Shown one piece after another: positions 1-11,305 of a stretch of DNA of 64,000 nt (the stretch's first letter is position 1; every line of letters begins with the position of its first letter). A program made the position numbers and the translations under genes. This DNA is from Margaritispora aquatica (taxonomy: Eukaryota; Ascomycota; Leotiomycetes; Helotiales; Discinellaceae), in assembly GCA_007644065.1 (NCBI GenBank), contig VJWN01000013.1:496001-560000 (forward strand). The letters are read 5' to 3'. The notes under the pieces are model-generated. The model was not told the DNA's origin and ran no database searches. It saw nothing but the letters and a program-made list of their open reading frames with translations.

Positions 1-134
1 CAATCCAAGACATCTCCAGCACAGCACAGCATACATCACATCTAATTTACGTTTTTCATCTCCTCCCACTCCTCACCCCCTCTCTGATCTTTTCTCCCAC
101 TTCAAACCTCTCAGACCACCACCCATCTCTCAAG

Positions 135-1308
135 ATGTCCTTCCAAAACAAGCTCGACGGCCTCTTCAACAAGGGCAAAGCCAAGCTCGAAGAATACACC
201 AACAAGCACCAAAACCCTCCTCCGCAGCAGAATTACCAACCCCAGTATGGTTATCAACAGCCTCCTCCACAGAACAACGGAGGACCACCACCTATCAACT
301 ACAGCTCAAAGCCTGGGGGATCCAATCGCGGCCCGGCAGAGTACTGGAGAGCGAATTTCAACCCGCAGACACCGATTTATGAGCTATTCCAGCAGGAGAC
401 GGGGGCACATGGGTAGGTGTGGTGTTTCATTTGGTTGTGATTACTTGTATTCGAGATGAGAGATGCTCATGTGGTAGTATATGTCTAAGAACTGCCTTGT
501 CTTCAAAAAGATGATATAAGCCTCTATTCAAAAGACATTCAAAGCTCGAATTCTCTTTCAAATATTCTCAAATAAAAAGACAAAACACTAACACTACCAC
601 CACAGCTGGGGCAACAACGAATCGCAAAACTACACCGCCGACCCCGCCAACGCCTTCTTCACGCCCGACAACAAGCTCGTGCTACGAGGCATCGTAAATT
701 CGCACGCGCCCCAAGGACAAACCCACACCTCCGCCCGCCTCGTCTCCGCACAAGCGCTCTCCCGCCCCCGCGGCTTCATCTCCGCAACGCTGACCGCGCC
801 CTCCGCTACCGGGATCTGGCCGGCCTTCTGGCTCCTCCCCTCGAACGTCAACTGGCCCACAGACGGCGAAGTAGATCTCTTCGAGTCCTGGAACGGCGAC
901 AACATCAACCACTCGTGTCTGCACTGGGGCCACTTCAACGGGCCGGACAGCCAGAAACATCGCGTGATGGAGACGCCTGTGCCGGGCATGGCGAGGGAGC
1001 CGCATGTTTTTGCGTTTGCGTGGGATGAGGAGAGGGAGGGGGGTGAGGGCGAGAGGGGTCGCATGGTTTGGTATATTGATGGCAGGCCGGTTATGAGGGG
1101 CATGATTCCTTCTGGGACAAGGCCCATGCGCGATTATAGGGTTATTTTGAATATTGCCATGGGTGGAAATGTGTGTCAGGGACAGCTGCCGAGGGATGGG
1201 ACATATGACTTTGTGGTGCATGAGTTGAAGATGTGCGAAGAGCCTATTGGGGGTTGGGGACAATTCAGGCAAGATTTTGATAGGTGTAGGGATGGGAAGA
1301 CGATGTGA
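135..1308 (+). CDS. GH16 family glucanase-like protein, no signal peptide
   Basis: Two exons, 135-412 and 606-1308, give about 326 residues. The second exon encodes a concanavalin-A-like fold typical of glycoside hydrolase family 16. The catalytic signature EVDLFE (ExDxxE, about residues 181-186) is seen; in the family the first Glu is the nucleophile and the last the acid/base for cleaving beta-1,3 or beta-1,3/1,4 glucans. WPAFWLLP just before it is also typical. The N-terminus is unusual: a charged start (MSFQNKLDGLFNKGKAK) followed by a Pro/Gln/Tyr-rich stretch to about residue 60, with no hydrophobic signal peptide, so secretion by the normal route is not predicted. The 193-base intron is longer than most here, which leaves some doubt about the first exon. 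The GH16 call is solid; the substrate is not known. Confidence 0.85.
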
Positions 1309-1668
1309 GACTCCTGAGCTCAAGTGTTATGTAGATAGATACCCGTTCATCATGATTGACGATATTATGACATGAAGTCAAAATAGGTTGGAAAGCAAAA
1401 TATAAAGCGGTTTCAACTCATCTCATTTGTCAATTCCTCAGCATGAAGAAGTACAGATTCTAGGTATCTTCCTCAGAAGTCTCTGAGCTACAGTCATTTC
1501 CTATGAGCCCTTGGTATCCTGTGTTGGTACAGTCCATGCAAACCTGTGTCATCCGACCCTAACTACCTTCAAATGCAATGACCATACGCCGTCCCATATA
1601 TTGTACAGATGCTCGCTCAATAACATCGATATCATTCATGCAATTCGTTACCAATCGTCAGATACACC
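1309..1668. other. Intergenic, between convergent 3' ends
   Basis: About 360 bases between the stop codons of the GH16 gene and set9. It must hold both 3' untranslated regions. I see no gene or repeat in it. Confidence 0.6.
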
Positions 1669-3716
1669 TCACATAGTGACCCTGGCTCGCTTTTTGTACT
1701 TCCTCTTAGGACGTAGCACCTCGACAGGTTCTACTGAGGCAGGTGCCTCGCTTAATTCTCTGGATGGTTGACTACCTGTCAAGCTGCTTCGATTTCGCTT
1801 TCTCGATGACCTTTCTTCCGCAGGTGCAATAAAGCGATGAACAGTTCGGTGGTCCAGAACACGTTCCTCCTCATCGTCGGATCCTTCCAGGTCTGTCTTG
1901 GGCCATTGATATCCATAGAGCTTGCTGTGACGCTCGCATCTTGGACAGGAAGCCCGTGTGAAGTATGCGTCCTTCTGAATAAACGACTCTTCACAAATCT
2001 TGCAAGTGATCCATGCCATCTGAGGCTCGGAGAGGAGTTTTGCAGTCAAAACATAGTCTCCAGGCTCTCTGATGGAAGGTGCATGATCAAGATCAGTCTT
2101 GGGCCTGACTACCTTCCGCTTGCGCTTCTGTCTTGGAGTAACAGAACCTTCGTTGACATGTGAAAGTCCAATGGTCATGAAAGACTCCTCGTCGAACATT
2201 GTGCTGCTGAGCTCTGATAAAACAGAGCTGTTATCATCGTGAAAGACAGGATGCTGAACACTAGTGGTATCACCAAGTGCGATTGGACCATCTGATATGA
2301 TCTTAGTCGCTGGAAGCTCTTTGGATTTGCGAGTCTTTTGCAGCTTTGAAAGCAGAGAAGAGGGGGCTTCCAGTTCCTGTACAACAATAGTGTCTTCATC
2401 AACAGATGTACCGTCAGTTGTGGCATGACCATCGGTGCCAGAAGTTGAAGAGTTCTCGCCAAGAGATGTGCTTTCCGGTGATGAAGGGATAGCACTCGCG
2501 ACCATAGAAAAGCTTAGATTCGAAGGTTCTGCCTTAACTATGGACTTCCTGCCTCGCTTAGAGGGTGAAGGCGATAGGTTGTCTTCTCGCTTTCGCTTCA
2601 AAGGAGATTGGCTTGGTTCAGCTGAAGGGGACTTCTCTGACGGCGAGTTCTGACTCTGGAATCTGGAAAGAGATCTTGGAGTCCTCTTGACCACACGTGG
2701 TCGAATATTCACATCTGGGGTCATAGATCCATCTCGAGATGAGTGTGAATCTTCTCTTCTGCGCCGTTGACGGAACTTGTATTCATGAACACCAGACTCG
2801 TCCTCGATGGAAAGTTTTGGAACAACTTTGTCTTCGTCGTCTTTGCCAGCAATCCAGCCATTGGCACAGCGACTTTCGCAGGTATTGCAGAGACATTCAC
2901 AGTTGTCATCACCAAAATAATCCTCGCCTAGATAGCGCGTTAGCGGATGCCGTTAGCAACATCAAAAACAGCATACCATAAGATACAGTAATCTCGTCTC
3001 CAATCTCAATATCTCTAACAGCAACGATATCCATTCCGTCTCTTCCAGATGTCGAGAGTCTTGCATTAGCATCGCAATCGTGATTTGCGAAACGAGCTGG
3101 GCCAAGAAATAGAGATGTTGACTTCTTCCGACTGGAGACTACAATGCTGAAATCGCGTCGAGCAGATTTTATCGACTCCATTTCCTCATCCGTCAAAATG
3201 ATTTGAATACCAGTAAGATATTTGACTGTTTGCCCTTTCTTGATGAATTGCCTTGCAGTAACAGAAGCTTCTTGAGTAACAACAGTGTATCTGTTCGTAC
3301 TTGAAACCTCGAATGGACAGTCCGGCAAATAGATGTTGATGTACTTTCGCAGATGCTTTCTGAAATCATCCTTCTCTTTATCCGTCTTCAAACTTCCAGA
3401 AAACTTCTTCAGTCCAGATAGAGCTAGTAGTTCTTGCTCAGCCTTGACGGGATTCTTGTCTATAACAACGTGTTTTTGTAGGATGGAGGTAACATCTTCT
3501 TCACGGACCCCTCTGGAGGAATGATATGCGCTTTTGTTTTTTCTGATGGTAGTCCAGTAGTACACCTTTTCTCATATTAGGCATTGTATTTGCAACATGA
3601 TTTCTTGCACAACTTACATGGTCAACAAGCGCATCTGTGAGAACATCATCATATCCGGTCAATTGCGCCAGAGTAAGTCGGACCTTTTTATTGGGAAAAG
3701 CAGTCTTTGGAGCCAT
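1669..3716 (-). CDS. set9: Histone H4-K20 methyltransferase (SUV4-20/Set9 type)
   Basis: Three exons, 3716-3618, 3565-2977 and 2927-1669, give 648 residues. A SET domain lies at about residues 115-235, with the cofactor-binding NHDC motif at about 194-197, DEITVSYG near its end and a Cys-rich post-SET segment (CECLCNTCE) directly after. The N-terminus ([17 protein letters not shown]) is typical of fungal Set9/KMT5, which methylates histone H4 Lys20 and acts in DNA damage checkpoint signalling. The C-terminal half is a long Ser/Pro/Lys-rich disordered region with basic patches, plus a Cys cluster (CKICEESF...CPRCERH) that may bind zinc. I chose the ATG at 3716 because it starts the conserved [11 protein letters not shown] segment; no ATG lies closer upstream in frame. 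Confidence 0.93.
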
Positions 3717-4404
3717 GGTAAGCAAAGTTAGGGTTCATGCGAAAATGTTTGTGAGAAGGAAGTGCTGTTTCTAAGAAGTGTTGTAGATTATATGCGCAAG
3801 ATTGGATGAGACGACAATGCTAAGATGCGACAATAGGTCCATGGAAGGCAGTCAATAATGGCAATGGTAAGAATAATGATTAACCGTATCGAAGCAAGGT
3901 TCGCTATCTTGGTCCTTGGTATTGTGGGCGCAACGGCGCAAGCAGTTCAGCTTTGTTGTGTTCGACAATAAGCACGCGCAATGTATATAAACAAATGAAT
4001 CGGACTAAGAGATTTTGATAGTGATAGATGCGCAAGATAAATTTCCACGATATTCTTGAAGGAAGCAGTTATTTGATATTGTCAGATCCAATGAAGGGCT
4101 AACTAACTTGCCAATGCCATTCAGAGAAGTTCGTATGTTGGGGAATATGGTAATGCGAGAGAGGACGAAAGGAGAAGGGGGCTTGTTATGGAATTATTGT
4201 CAATTCCAATTCATTGGGAAAGGTCCCTCACTAGTTGACTAGCCTGATGTTCAAGGCTGCGGCTACAAACACCGACCGCCCGGCCCGAGCTAAGCAAGGC
4301 TAGATCCAAAAATGCATTGGCGCATATTGAACCTCAGTGCTTCAACATCGTGAATCCAGTAGATGTGCATTTGTTCCTGACTTAGGTCGTGGTATGATCT
4401 CACG
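3717..4404. promoter_or_regulatory. Shared divergent promoter region, set9 / mrpl38
   Basis: 688 bases between the starts of set9 (leftward) and the mitochondrial L14 gene (rightward). It holds both promoters. I see no open frame or clear repeat in it. Confidence 0.5.
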
Positions 4405-5018
4405 ATGATTCAATTAAAGGTACGTAGCTGCAAAGGCAACATTGGCATAGATTGAGATGTTAACATGTTTATAGACTATGTTGAATTGCATAGACAATTC
4501 AGGTACCGATAGCCATGGCGCAAGATCCGAATAAACATCCTAACGAATATGCAGGAGCAGCAATTGTCGAATGCGTAAAGGTCATGAGGATGAAGAGGCA
4601 TGCAAAGATTGGTATGGCAGTCTTTGATGTTGGAGAGAGATGAATCCATCTGACCAGTGTCTAGGGGATCGGATTATCGTGGTCGTCCAAAAACAGAGGA
4701 ATTTCACCGAATCAGGACCTGGATCAAGTGTTGGAACATCAGCGGCAAACAAGGTCCGGAGAGGAGATATTAGGCACGCAGTGGTAGTTCGGACGAGGAA
4801 GAAGTTGCAGAGGGAAGATGGAAGTGTGGTCAAGTTCGATGACAACGCATGCGTCTTGATCAACAAAGCTGGAGAGCCAATAGGCACGAGATTGAATGGT
4901 CCGTATTTCCAATTTGTGATTGAAACTCTGGTCTAATCGTTGAGCAGGTATCGTTGGAACCGAGTTGCGTAAGATGAAGTGGTCAAAGATTTTGTCCCTA
5001 GCACCGATGCATCTGTAA
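4405..5018 (+). CDS. mrpl38: Mitochondrial large ribosomal subunit protein uL14m
   Basis: Five exons, 4405-4419, 4475-4502, 4555-4611, 4665-4898 and 4948-5018, give 134 residues, close to yeast Mrpl38. The first exon is only five codons (MIQLK). Together the exons spell the uL14 signature: [57 protein letters not shown] and a closing IVGTELR segment. uL14 sits at the subunit interface of the large ribosomal subunit, and the short form with this ending matches the mitochondrial branch. Exon 4 starts after the tag at 4662-4664, not the earlier cag at 4657, because only that keeps the KIGDR frame. It diverges from set9 and is read toward the rpb9 stop. Confidence 0.93.
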
Positions 5019-5211
5019 GAATATTGTAGCAAAATCACGAGGGATTGTAGCATAGGGATGGCGTTGAAAACGGGATTCATTTAATGGAAAATCTCCATGC
5101 CGCCAGCTCCTCCTGAGACCTGACACAAACTCCATGTTCCTGTTTAATTGTATATGCAATGACCTCCTATTACCCCAAACCCGTCAAACGCCCCCAACCA
5201 AATCTTGGGTA

Positions 5212-5868
5212 TCATGAGAAAATGTGACCACAGCCACAGCAAACATAGAAGAGTTTCTAATTTCTCGTCAGAAGCGCTCACATATAGGTTCACGTCGAAA
5301 CTCACCATTCCTGTCTCAGCGGATCTTTGTTGCGACTGGAAGAACACTGCATCCTCCGTCTTGCACTTGGGACAAGTCTTGTTGGATCTTGGCAACTAAT
5401 GACAAGCAAGTCAGCAGAATTCTCTGAGTATCTGGTGTTCAACAGCAGCTCAAATCCCCAGCTCCTCGAGCCCTAGTTCTAGCAGCTCAACCACTTTAAG
5501 TGCAGATCAGGTTCGGCCTTCACACGTCACAACGCCACCACATAACAAACAGAGAGGTGAACCCACAGTTGGATCCGATCCAACATCTTGAGTGACACCA
5601 GCTGTCTCACCAACTGCGTTGTTCAGGATATTGCGGAAGACACATGAAGAGGTTGCAACTTCGGAGTATTGGCAAGTTCGGCATGCGAACTGCAGACGAT
5701 GAGTTTCCGGGTCTTCTTTAGGATATAGCATATTGGAACTGGATAGTGTTAGCAGTTGCGCATATCATCAAAAAGAGATATAATCAACCATTCGCTGCAA
5801 AACCGGAAAGTGATCTGCTCCATATTCTTCTTCTCATCGTTGCCTGTGCTTGATGCTGGGGAAGCCAT
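5212..5868 (-). CDS. rpb9: RNA polymerase II subunit Rpb9
   Basis: Four exons, 5868-5789, 5738-5567, 5395-5306 and 5256-5212, give 128 residues. Both zinc ribbons are visible: the N-terminal FRFCSECSNMLYPKED...CRTCQYSE and the C-terminal TCPKCKTEDAVFFQSQQ ending in FYVCCGCGHIF. The central VGETAGVTQDVGSDPTLPRS is almost invariant in Rpb9. Rpb9 supports start-site choice, transcription fidelity and TFIIS-stimulated transcript cleavage. The last exon is only 15 codons with the stop, and it supplies two of the zinc-binding cysteines, so an unspliced reading loses the second zinc ribbon. It diverges from the Pin1 gene. Confidence 0.95.
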
Positions 5869-6311
5869 GGTTACGATAGTTGCGATTGATAGTCGTGAGG
5901 TTGTTGGTGTTCGTAGAAGGCTAGGAGTTATTAATTGGACGGCTAGTTACGTAGGAGATTGGCGATCGTGATCCAACAGTCAAATACAACTTCAGTTTGC
6001 GACTAGTTTGGTGAATGATAACTATTGTTCACTCTGCCAAATCATTTTGGTTTCTGGATGAATAATGATGCGGCCCTGATTAACTTCCGGTGATCCTTGC
6101 TAAACTCAAATTTCATGCCAATTGGTCAAGACCCCGCAATTGGTCACTGGGCTGTTCACCCTCCAACATAATAAGGACGAAGACTGGCAGAATACCTTCA
6201 TCCCAGCGACTTTCAACAACCAAGAACTCTCAATTATTCCGTGTTACAAGAAACCAAATTCAGTGCCTCATCACACTTTCAACATCTCATTCCCACCTCA
6301 CATAGCACAAG
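5869..6311. promoter_or_regulatory. Shared divergent promoter region, rpb9 / pin1
   Basis: 443 bases between the two divergent start codons. It must contain both promoters; nothing else recognisable is present. Confidence 0.5.
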
Positions 6312-7086
6312 ATGGTAAGTCAAGCGACCCCTCCAAAAACCTCACTTGGGTTATTCGTAGCCGCGCAGCCTTGTCTACAAATACTAACAACAAAGCCCAT
6401 GCTGTATTTGAGACATTGTATCATTAACTAATAATTCAAAGTCAGACGCAGGTCTTCCAGCTGGTTGGGAAGTGCGACACAGCAATTCAAAGAACCTTCC
6501 ATACTACTTCAACGCTTCACAACAGCAATCGCGATGGGAACCACCTTCAGGAACAGATACTGAGAAGCTGAAGACTTATATGGCCGAGAATCACAGCGCA
6601 CCTGAGATCAGACCTGCTGCTTCAACTGTCAACGGTAGCGGCGCAAATGAAGGAAAAATACGTGCCAGTCATTTGTTGGTGAAGCATAAGGATAGCAGGA
6701 GACCAAGCAGTTGGCGAGATGTAAGCTTACTCTCTGCGTGAGTTAGCAAAAACATGGTGTTGACTTTCCTAGGCTGAGATCCGTCGCACTAAAGAAGAAG
6801 CCATGAGCATTATTCTTGGACATGAGAGTCGCATTCGCAGTGGCGCATCGTCGTTGGGAGAATTGGCTGTCAAAGAATCCGATTGCAGCAGTGCTAGGAA
6901 AATGGGCGATCTGGGATTTTTCGGCAAGGGTGATATGCAAAAGGAGTTTGAAGAGGCAGCTTTTGCTTTGAAGCCAGGAGAAGTCAGTCGTGTTGTTGAG
7001 ACAGCTTCAGGATTGCACCTCATTGAAAGGTAAGTGGCACTTCTCTACGTCTCTCATAAGCTAACATAGCTTCTAGGCTTGCTTAG
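6312..7086 (+). CDS. Peptidyl-prolyl isomerase of the Pin1/Ess1 parvulin family
   Basis: Exons 6312-6314, 6442-6720, 6773-7029 and 7077-7086 give 182 residues. The first exon is just the ATG, spliced over a 127-base intron to SDAGLPAGWEVRHS. A WW domain (about residues 6-40, with GWEVRHS...YYFN...SRWEPP) binds phospho-Ser/Thr-Pro. A parvulin domain (about 75-182) has RASHLLVKHKDSRRPSSWR, the basic pocket for phosphate, then GDLGFFGKGDMQ.EFE.AAFAL and SGLHLIER. The enzyme isomerises phospho-Ser/Thr-Pro bonds, including those in the RNA polymerase II tail. Translation through the last donor would stop at LIER; splicing adds RLA instead. It sits next to rpb9, another polymerase II factor, which may be chance. 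Confidence 0.93.
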
Positions 7087-7278
7087 GTAAATCTCGATTT
7101 GCGTTTACACGAGCATTTCCTGCTGAGCACTTTTCTGTTGTTGGACAATACGATCAGCAGGCATTGTAAGAAAGATTTCATAAAAGCGCATTCCCTCACA
7201 GACTATATTTGTACTGCAGGGCCGGAGATCTCAAATATTAGATATTTCAGTCTACATGGATATTTCGAATCTCCGTGC

Positions 7279-9318
7279 TCACATTCCAACTAAAGAGCCA
7301 ACCGCTTTCACGATTATAGGCACCGAAGTCAGAGCTAGAGTTATGATACCAAACAGACTCATGCTGAGACTTGATAGCGCTGCAGCTCTCGGATCGGTTT
7401 GCAAAAGCACTGCAGTCACAATTGCTGACGAGCTGCCACCAAGCGTCACACCTCGGGTAACGTAATCATCTAACGAGAAAATTAGCATCGTTGCACTTGG
7501 TTCAGCTCTTTTTAAGGTGACATCTGATTTTATGAAATTCTTTTTGTAGCCAGATTTAAGTTGGGGCATAATATTGTTTGCAGGATTGTTGAGTTCGCTT
7601 AGAGATTCGCTAATAGCGTATGTGAAATGATGTTCAGGAAACATTAACTCACCATCAGGAATTTTCAATCGATCCAAAATTTGCGGCCCAATCAGTGCGC
7701 CCAATATTCCACTCATGATAGCTAGTGCACTTGCTGTATTGGCGTCGCCACCTAGATTCTGTGCAGCTGGCGTAGCAAGCGCAAGTGTTAAACTTCTGAC
7801 TGGAAATGCCAGACTTCTTGTTGCAGAAATCCCGATCGCATAGCATAGGGGCGGGTACACAAATAGAGAACCAATTGACACCGTAACGTTTGGTATCACG
7901 ATGGCGAAGAAATGTCGCTTAAGCTCTTGCCGGTATGAGAACATGGGTAGAGCGAGCGCAACGATACCAGCATCCAAGATGGAGACAAGGAAATCACCAG
8001 CGCCCGGAAGTGGGATGTTCTTCTTGCCTTCCCATAGAGAGAGGTAGGTTGTGTGTGTCCGATATGTATGGAGCGATGTAGTCAAGCTATCCCCGCGAAT
8101 AAGACCTAGGATCCAGACACCGATAACAGTGATGCCGGCAGAGACGAGAACAGGGTGTAGGAAGCGTCGATATGAGGCTGGGAGGGATACAGCGACGAAG
8201 TAGGCGAGGATGTTAAAGCTTAGTTGGGCAGGCATAGCATAGCCTGTTGCGTAGTAGATCGGGAGCCCAATGAAGAGGAATAGAATGAGGTACGTTATTC
8301 TATCGAAATTTGAGTTGATGAAATATGCCCATCGTTGCGGTCTAGTCAGCGGTAGAGGAGTTTGCAAAACCTGGTTTGCACGCCTGATGCTCCTGGTGGC
8401 GATATCTGTTTCCGGTGGGCCGCCAGTGCCTCTTATACGTGACGGATCCTGAGCCCGTTGAGGCAAGACGAGGTCGTCTAGGGGGAGAGGCGTGCCGGGT
8501 GTGCTTGGACTGGGCGTGAAGAGCGTGGTTGCTTCTGAGTTCTGGCGACCAGTATCTGCTCTCGCTTCAGCAAGGGGAATTGCATCGCTCTCGTTACCGA
8601 GCTCTTCTGCGCGTTGAGTAAGAGCGCGTTTGGAGGAGCCAAGCAGAAGTTGCAAGCCTCGAACGAGGTAGGCGGTTCCTGTTAGGACGAGGAAGAAGCC
8701 GAATACTATTGATTGTTAAATAGTTGTGAGATAGGCGAGAAGATGCGAACTTACAGAATACTGCAATGATTTTGCCAACCTCTGCTCCTCCGATTGGGGG
8801 ACTCAGGGGCAGAAGAACGAAACTATCCCGATGTGTTACAATTGATATACGTATTTGAGTGGGAGCTCGCTTACGAAGGGGTAAAAAATATGTTTAGATA
8901 TTTGAGTGAGAATCCAGCCTAAGAACGTTCTGTTCAGCACGCAACAAAATATTTCCCCCGAGCAAACTCACAGGGATATCAATGATTTTGACAAGAGCCC
9001 TCGTCTTGCGCTCTCCAACAACAAGTTCAACTAGAATCAAGCCAATGAATAGCAGGACGAGAACAGCAACAGAGGCTGGAAATGAGACGGTGCTTAATCC
9101 AATCAAGGAACTAACTCCAAAACATGCGAGCAATATGATAAGAACACCAATTGGCACATAGAGCCATGAAGTGAGATTTCTCTGCCATGAAAGACGAGCT
9201 ACCTTTGTCACACTATCAGTCTTGTAACCCCACTATTGTAATTGGAAGAAAAGCTAACCAATTTCAAAGACTCGATCCCATCAACCAAGACACTCTCAGA
9301 ATTTCCTTCATTTGCCAT
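7279..9318 (-). CDS. LrgA/LrgB-like membrane protein (PLGG1-type)
   Basis: Six exons, 9318-9259, 9202-8972, 8918-8875, 8822-8755, 8705-7653 and 7469-7279, give 548 residues. The N-terminal half has several hydrophobic helices (WLYVPIGVLIILLACFGV, FVLLPLSPPIGG) resembling LrgA/CidA. The C-terminal half is LrgB/CidB-like, with SLAFPVRSLTLALATP, GGDANTASALAIMSGILGA and YVTRGVTLGGSSSAI. A 100-residue hydrophilic Thr/Pro-rich linker joins them. The fused layout matches plant PLGG1, a plastid glycolate/glycerate transporter; the fungal role is not established. The acceptor at 8919-8920 and the intron 7652-7470 were chosen because they restore FFTPSFVLLPLSP and KIPDDDYVTRG. Reading through that last intron adds about 60 unlikely residues. 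Confidence 0.88.
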
Positions 9319-9516
9319 CTTCTAGTAAAATTTTAACAAATTCATGACATGCACAAAGAGAAGGTGAAAGTTCTGACTCGAAAATATACTTTCCCATGAT
9401 CGGGCTGACAAGGCGGATCAAACCCTCGGCATCGAGCCCCGTTGCCGGAGGTTTTCCCGCTTGTTCCTGGCACACCACAATTCTTGTCAGCCTCGTGAGT
9501 TAAATATCAACAAACC
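9319..9516. promoter_or_regulatory. Compact divergent promoter
   Basis: Only 198 bases separate the start codons of the LrgB-like gene and the augmin-like gene, so both promoters must share this stretch. Confidence 0.5.
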
Positions 9517-11198
9517 ATGTCTGACGATACCTTCAATATATTGGTGCACATCCTACGCGATCACGATATACCTTATGATAAAGAAGCTTTGAAAGCCGCG
9601 TGTAGCGACCCTAAGCATGAACCTGCGATTCAGGACTGGATACACGAATATCTTTCACCAGATACCTTGTTGACGAAGGATGAGGCTGTTTTGTAAACAT
9701 CACTTTTGATCTCATATGGCTCACCTGCTGATCTCCACAGATATGATGCTCTTGCTAAAAGTGGAGAGCTAGATGCGCTTGCCGCACAAGATCTCTCTCT
9801 CGTCCAAGGTCTAAATGACTACGAGATCCAAAATGCCATCGAGGAGCTTAAGCGCTCGACGGCTGCCATTGAAAAGCAAAGCGAGTCATTGAAGCTCCAA
9901 CAAAATGCAATGAATGCTTTGGTCAAGAGTAACGATAGGGCAAGCCAGGCAAGGACACAAACAGACAAGAATCAGTTGCGGAAGTGGGAGGCAGAGAAAG
10001 GTCAGATCAATGCCGCGATTGAGGAGCTCTCGCAGGGTCTGCTTTACCAGATCTCGGATATCGAGCAGCAGTCTAAAATCACAGAGGCTAGTGCAAAGCA
10101 GACTGTGGACGGCATCCTAAAATTTGATGATAAGCTCTTGTTGAGTTTGCAGAAGCTGGCGAGTGATCTTGATCCTGGACAGCCTGAAGATGAGACGACG
10201 ATTGCTAGGATTCGAGAACTATGCGCTAGACTTATAAAACATACGGTTGAAGGTATAAGGACAAGATTGGATCGTGTTTACTTGGAGGCTTTGTTAAATT
10301 CACCCGAGGACCAGAATGTTGATGAACAAGAACTTAGTGATCTGCAAGAGGAGTTAGAATCGTTATACTCGGAAATTCTTCCTGTTGCACAAATGTCAGC
10401 TGAGCAGCAATATCTGGAACCAGCTCTTCAGACTTTGAAAGCTACCAGTGGGCAAGGGCAAGAGCGTTCTGTGAAGGCCGTCCAATATGTATGCGTTCTC
10501 CACCAACTAGTTTGCACATCACACTAACGCTCTCAAAGATAAATGACTGTCTCGTGTTCCTCATCAATCGAATAGAGACATTCTTGGAACGTGCTGGCGA
10601 GTCTCAATGCCACAGAATGGCGGCACAGGTTGTTGTAGCATCTGCAAAAAATGAGCTCCTACCACCAAATTCGACTACAAAAGGGAAAACTTCTAGTCCA
10701 GCTAAATCGAACACCCAGGTGCGAAGAAGGTCATCTGGCGCGAATACCGCCTTGAGGAGTCGACGAGATCATCGTCGCTCCTCAGGTATTGGGGAAGATG
10801 AAACAGAGCCTGAGCAGCAACTCGCTCGCAATCTTGGATTAACTCTGCCAGCAGAAGATGCTACTGATGCAGAACGAGTAGAAATTCTGGAGAAGATGTT
10901 GCAAGAGCGTATCAGTAGACTTGATGGCCATGCCACCAGCTTACAGTCGACTACTGAAACCTCAATAGCAGCTCATCTTCAGGATGCTCATCTCACCTTG
11001 TCGTTACTTAACGACTCACTCCTATCGGAATCATTATATGGACGGATTGAGTTGGTCGATCCAAATATTGAAGCCTCGATTGAGAGCTTTGAGCAGGATA
11101 TCCAAGGCTTACAAGAAGGCTTGGATGCTGTAAATTTGCACTCACTTCAAGCTAAGAACGTTCATAGGGATCAATTTGTGCAGAGGTGGGCAAGATAA
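9517..11198 (+). CDS. Coiled-coil protein, probable augmin subunit 3 (HAUS3-like)
   Basis: Three exons, 9517-9692, 9741-10488 and 10539-11198, give 527 residues. A short N-terminal helical domain (about 1-60, ending WIHEYLSPDTLLTKDEA) is followed by long coiled coil (about 75-130, IEELKRSTAAIEKQSESLKL) and further heptad-rich stretches. A basic Ser/Arg-rich linker lies near residues 365-410. The N-terminal pattern (single helix bundle, then TLLTKDE and LYDALAKSGELD) resembles the HAUS augmin subunit 3 domain as I recall it in fungi; augmin recruits gamma-tubulin to spindle microtubules for branching nucleation. The gene structure is secure. The family call is moderate, since coiled coils can mislead. 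It converges on bioDA with about 107 bases between stops. Confidence 0.6.
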
Positions 11199-11305
11199 AA
11201 AGGTATTCTGTAGCTGCACTATTAAAAAACCTCACTGTAGATCTTGATTTTGCATTTTCTTTACTTAGTCTGCAGCTGATTGTACATACGATCCACGTCT
11301 ACATT

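Noticed and set aside
7279..7652. LrgB-like protein read through its last intron, with about 60 extra residues.
   Set aside because: The insertion breaks the conserved KIPDDDYVTRG segment; donor and acceptor sites are good.
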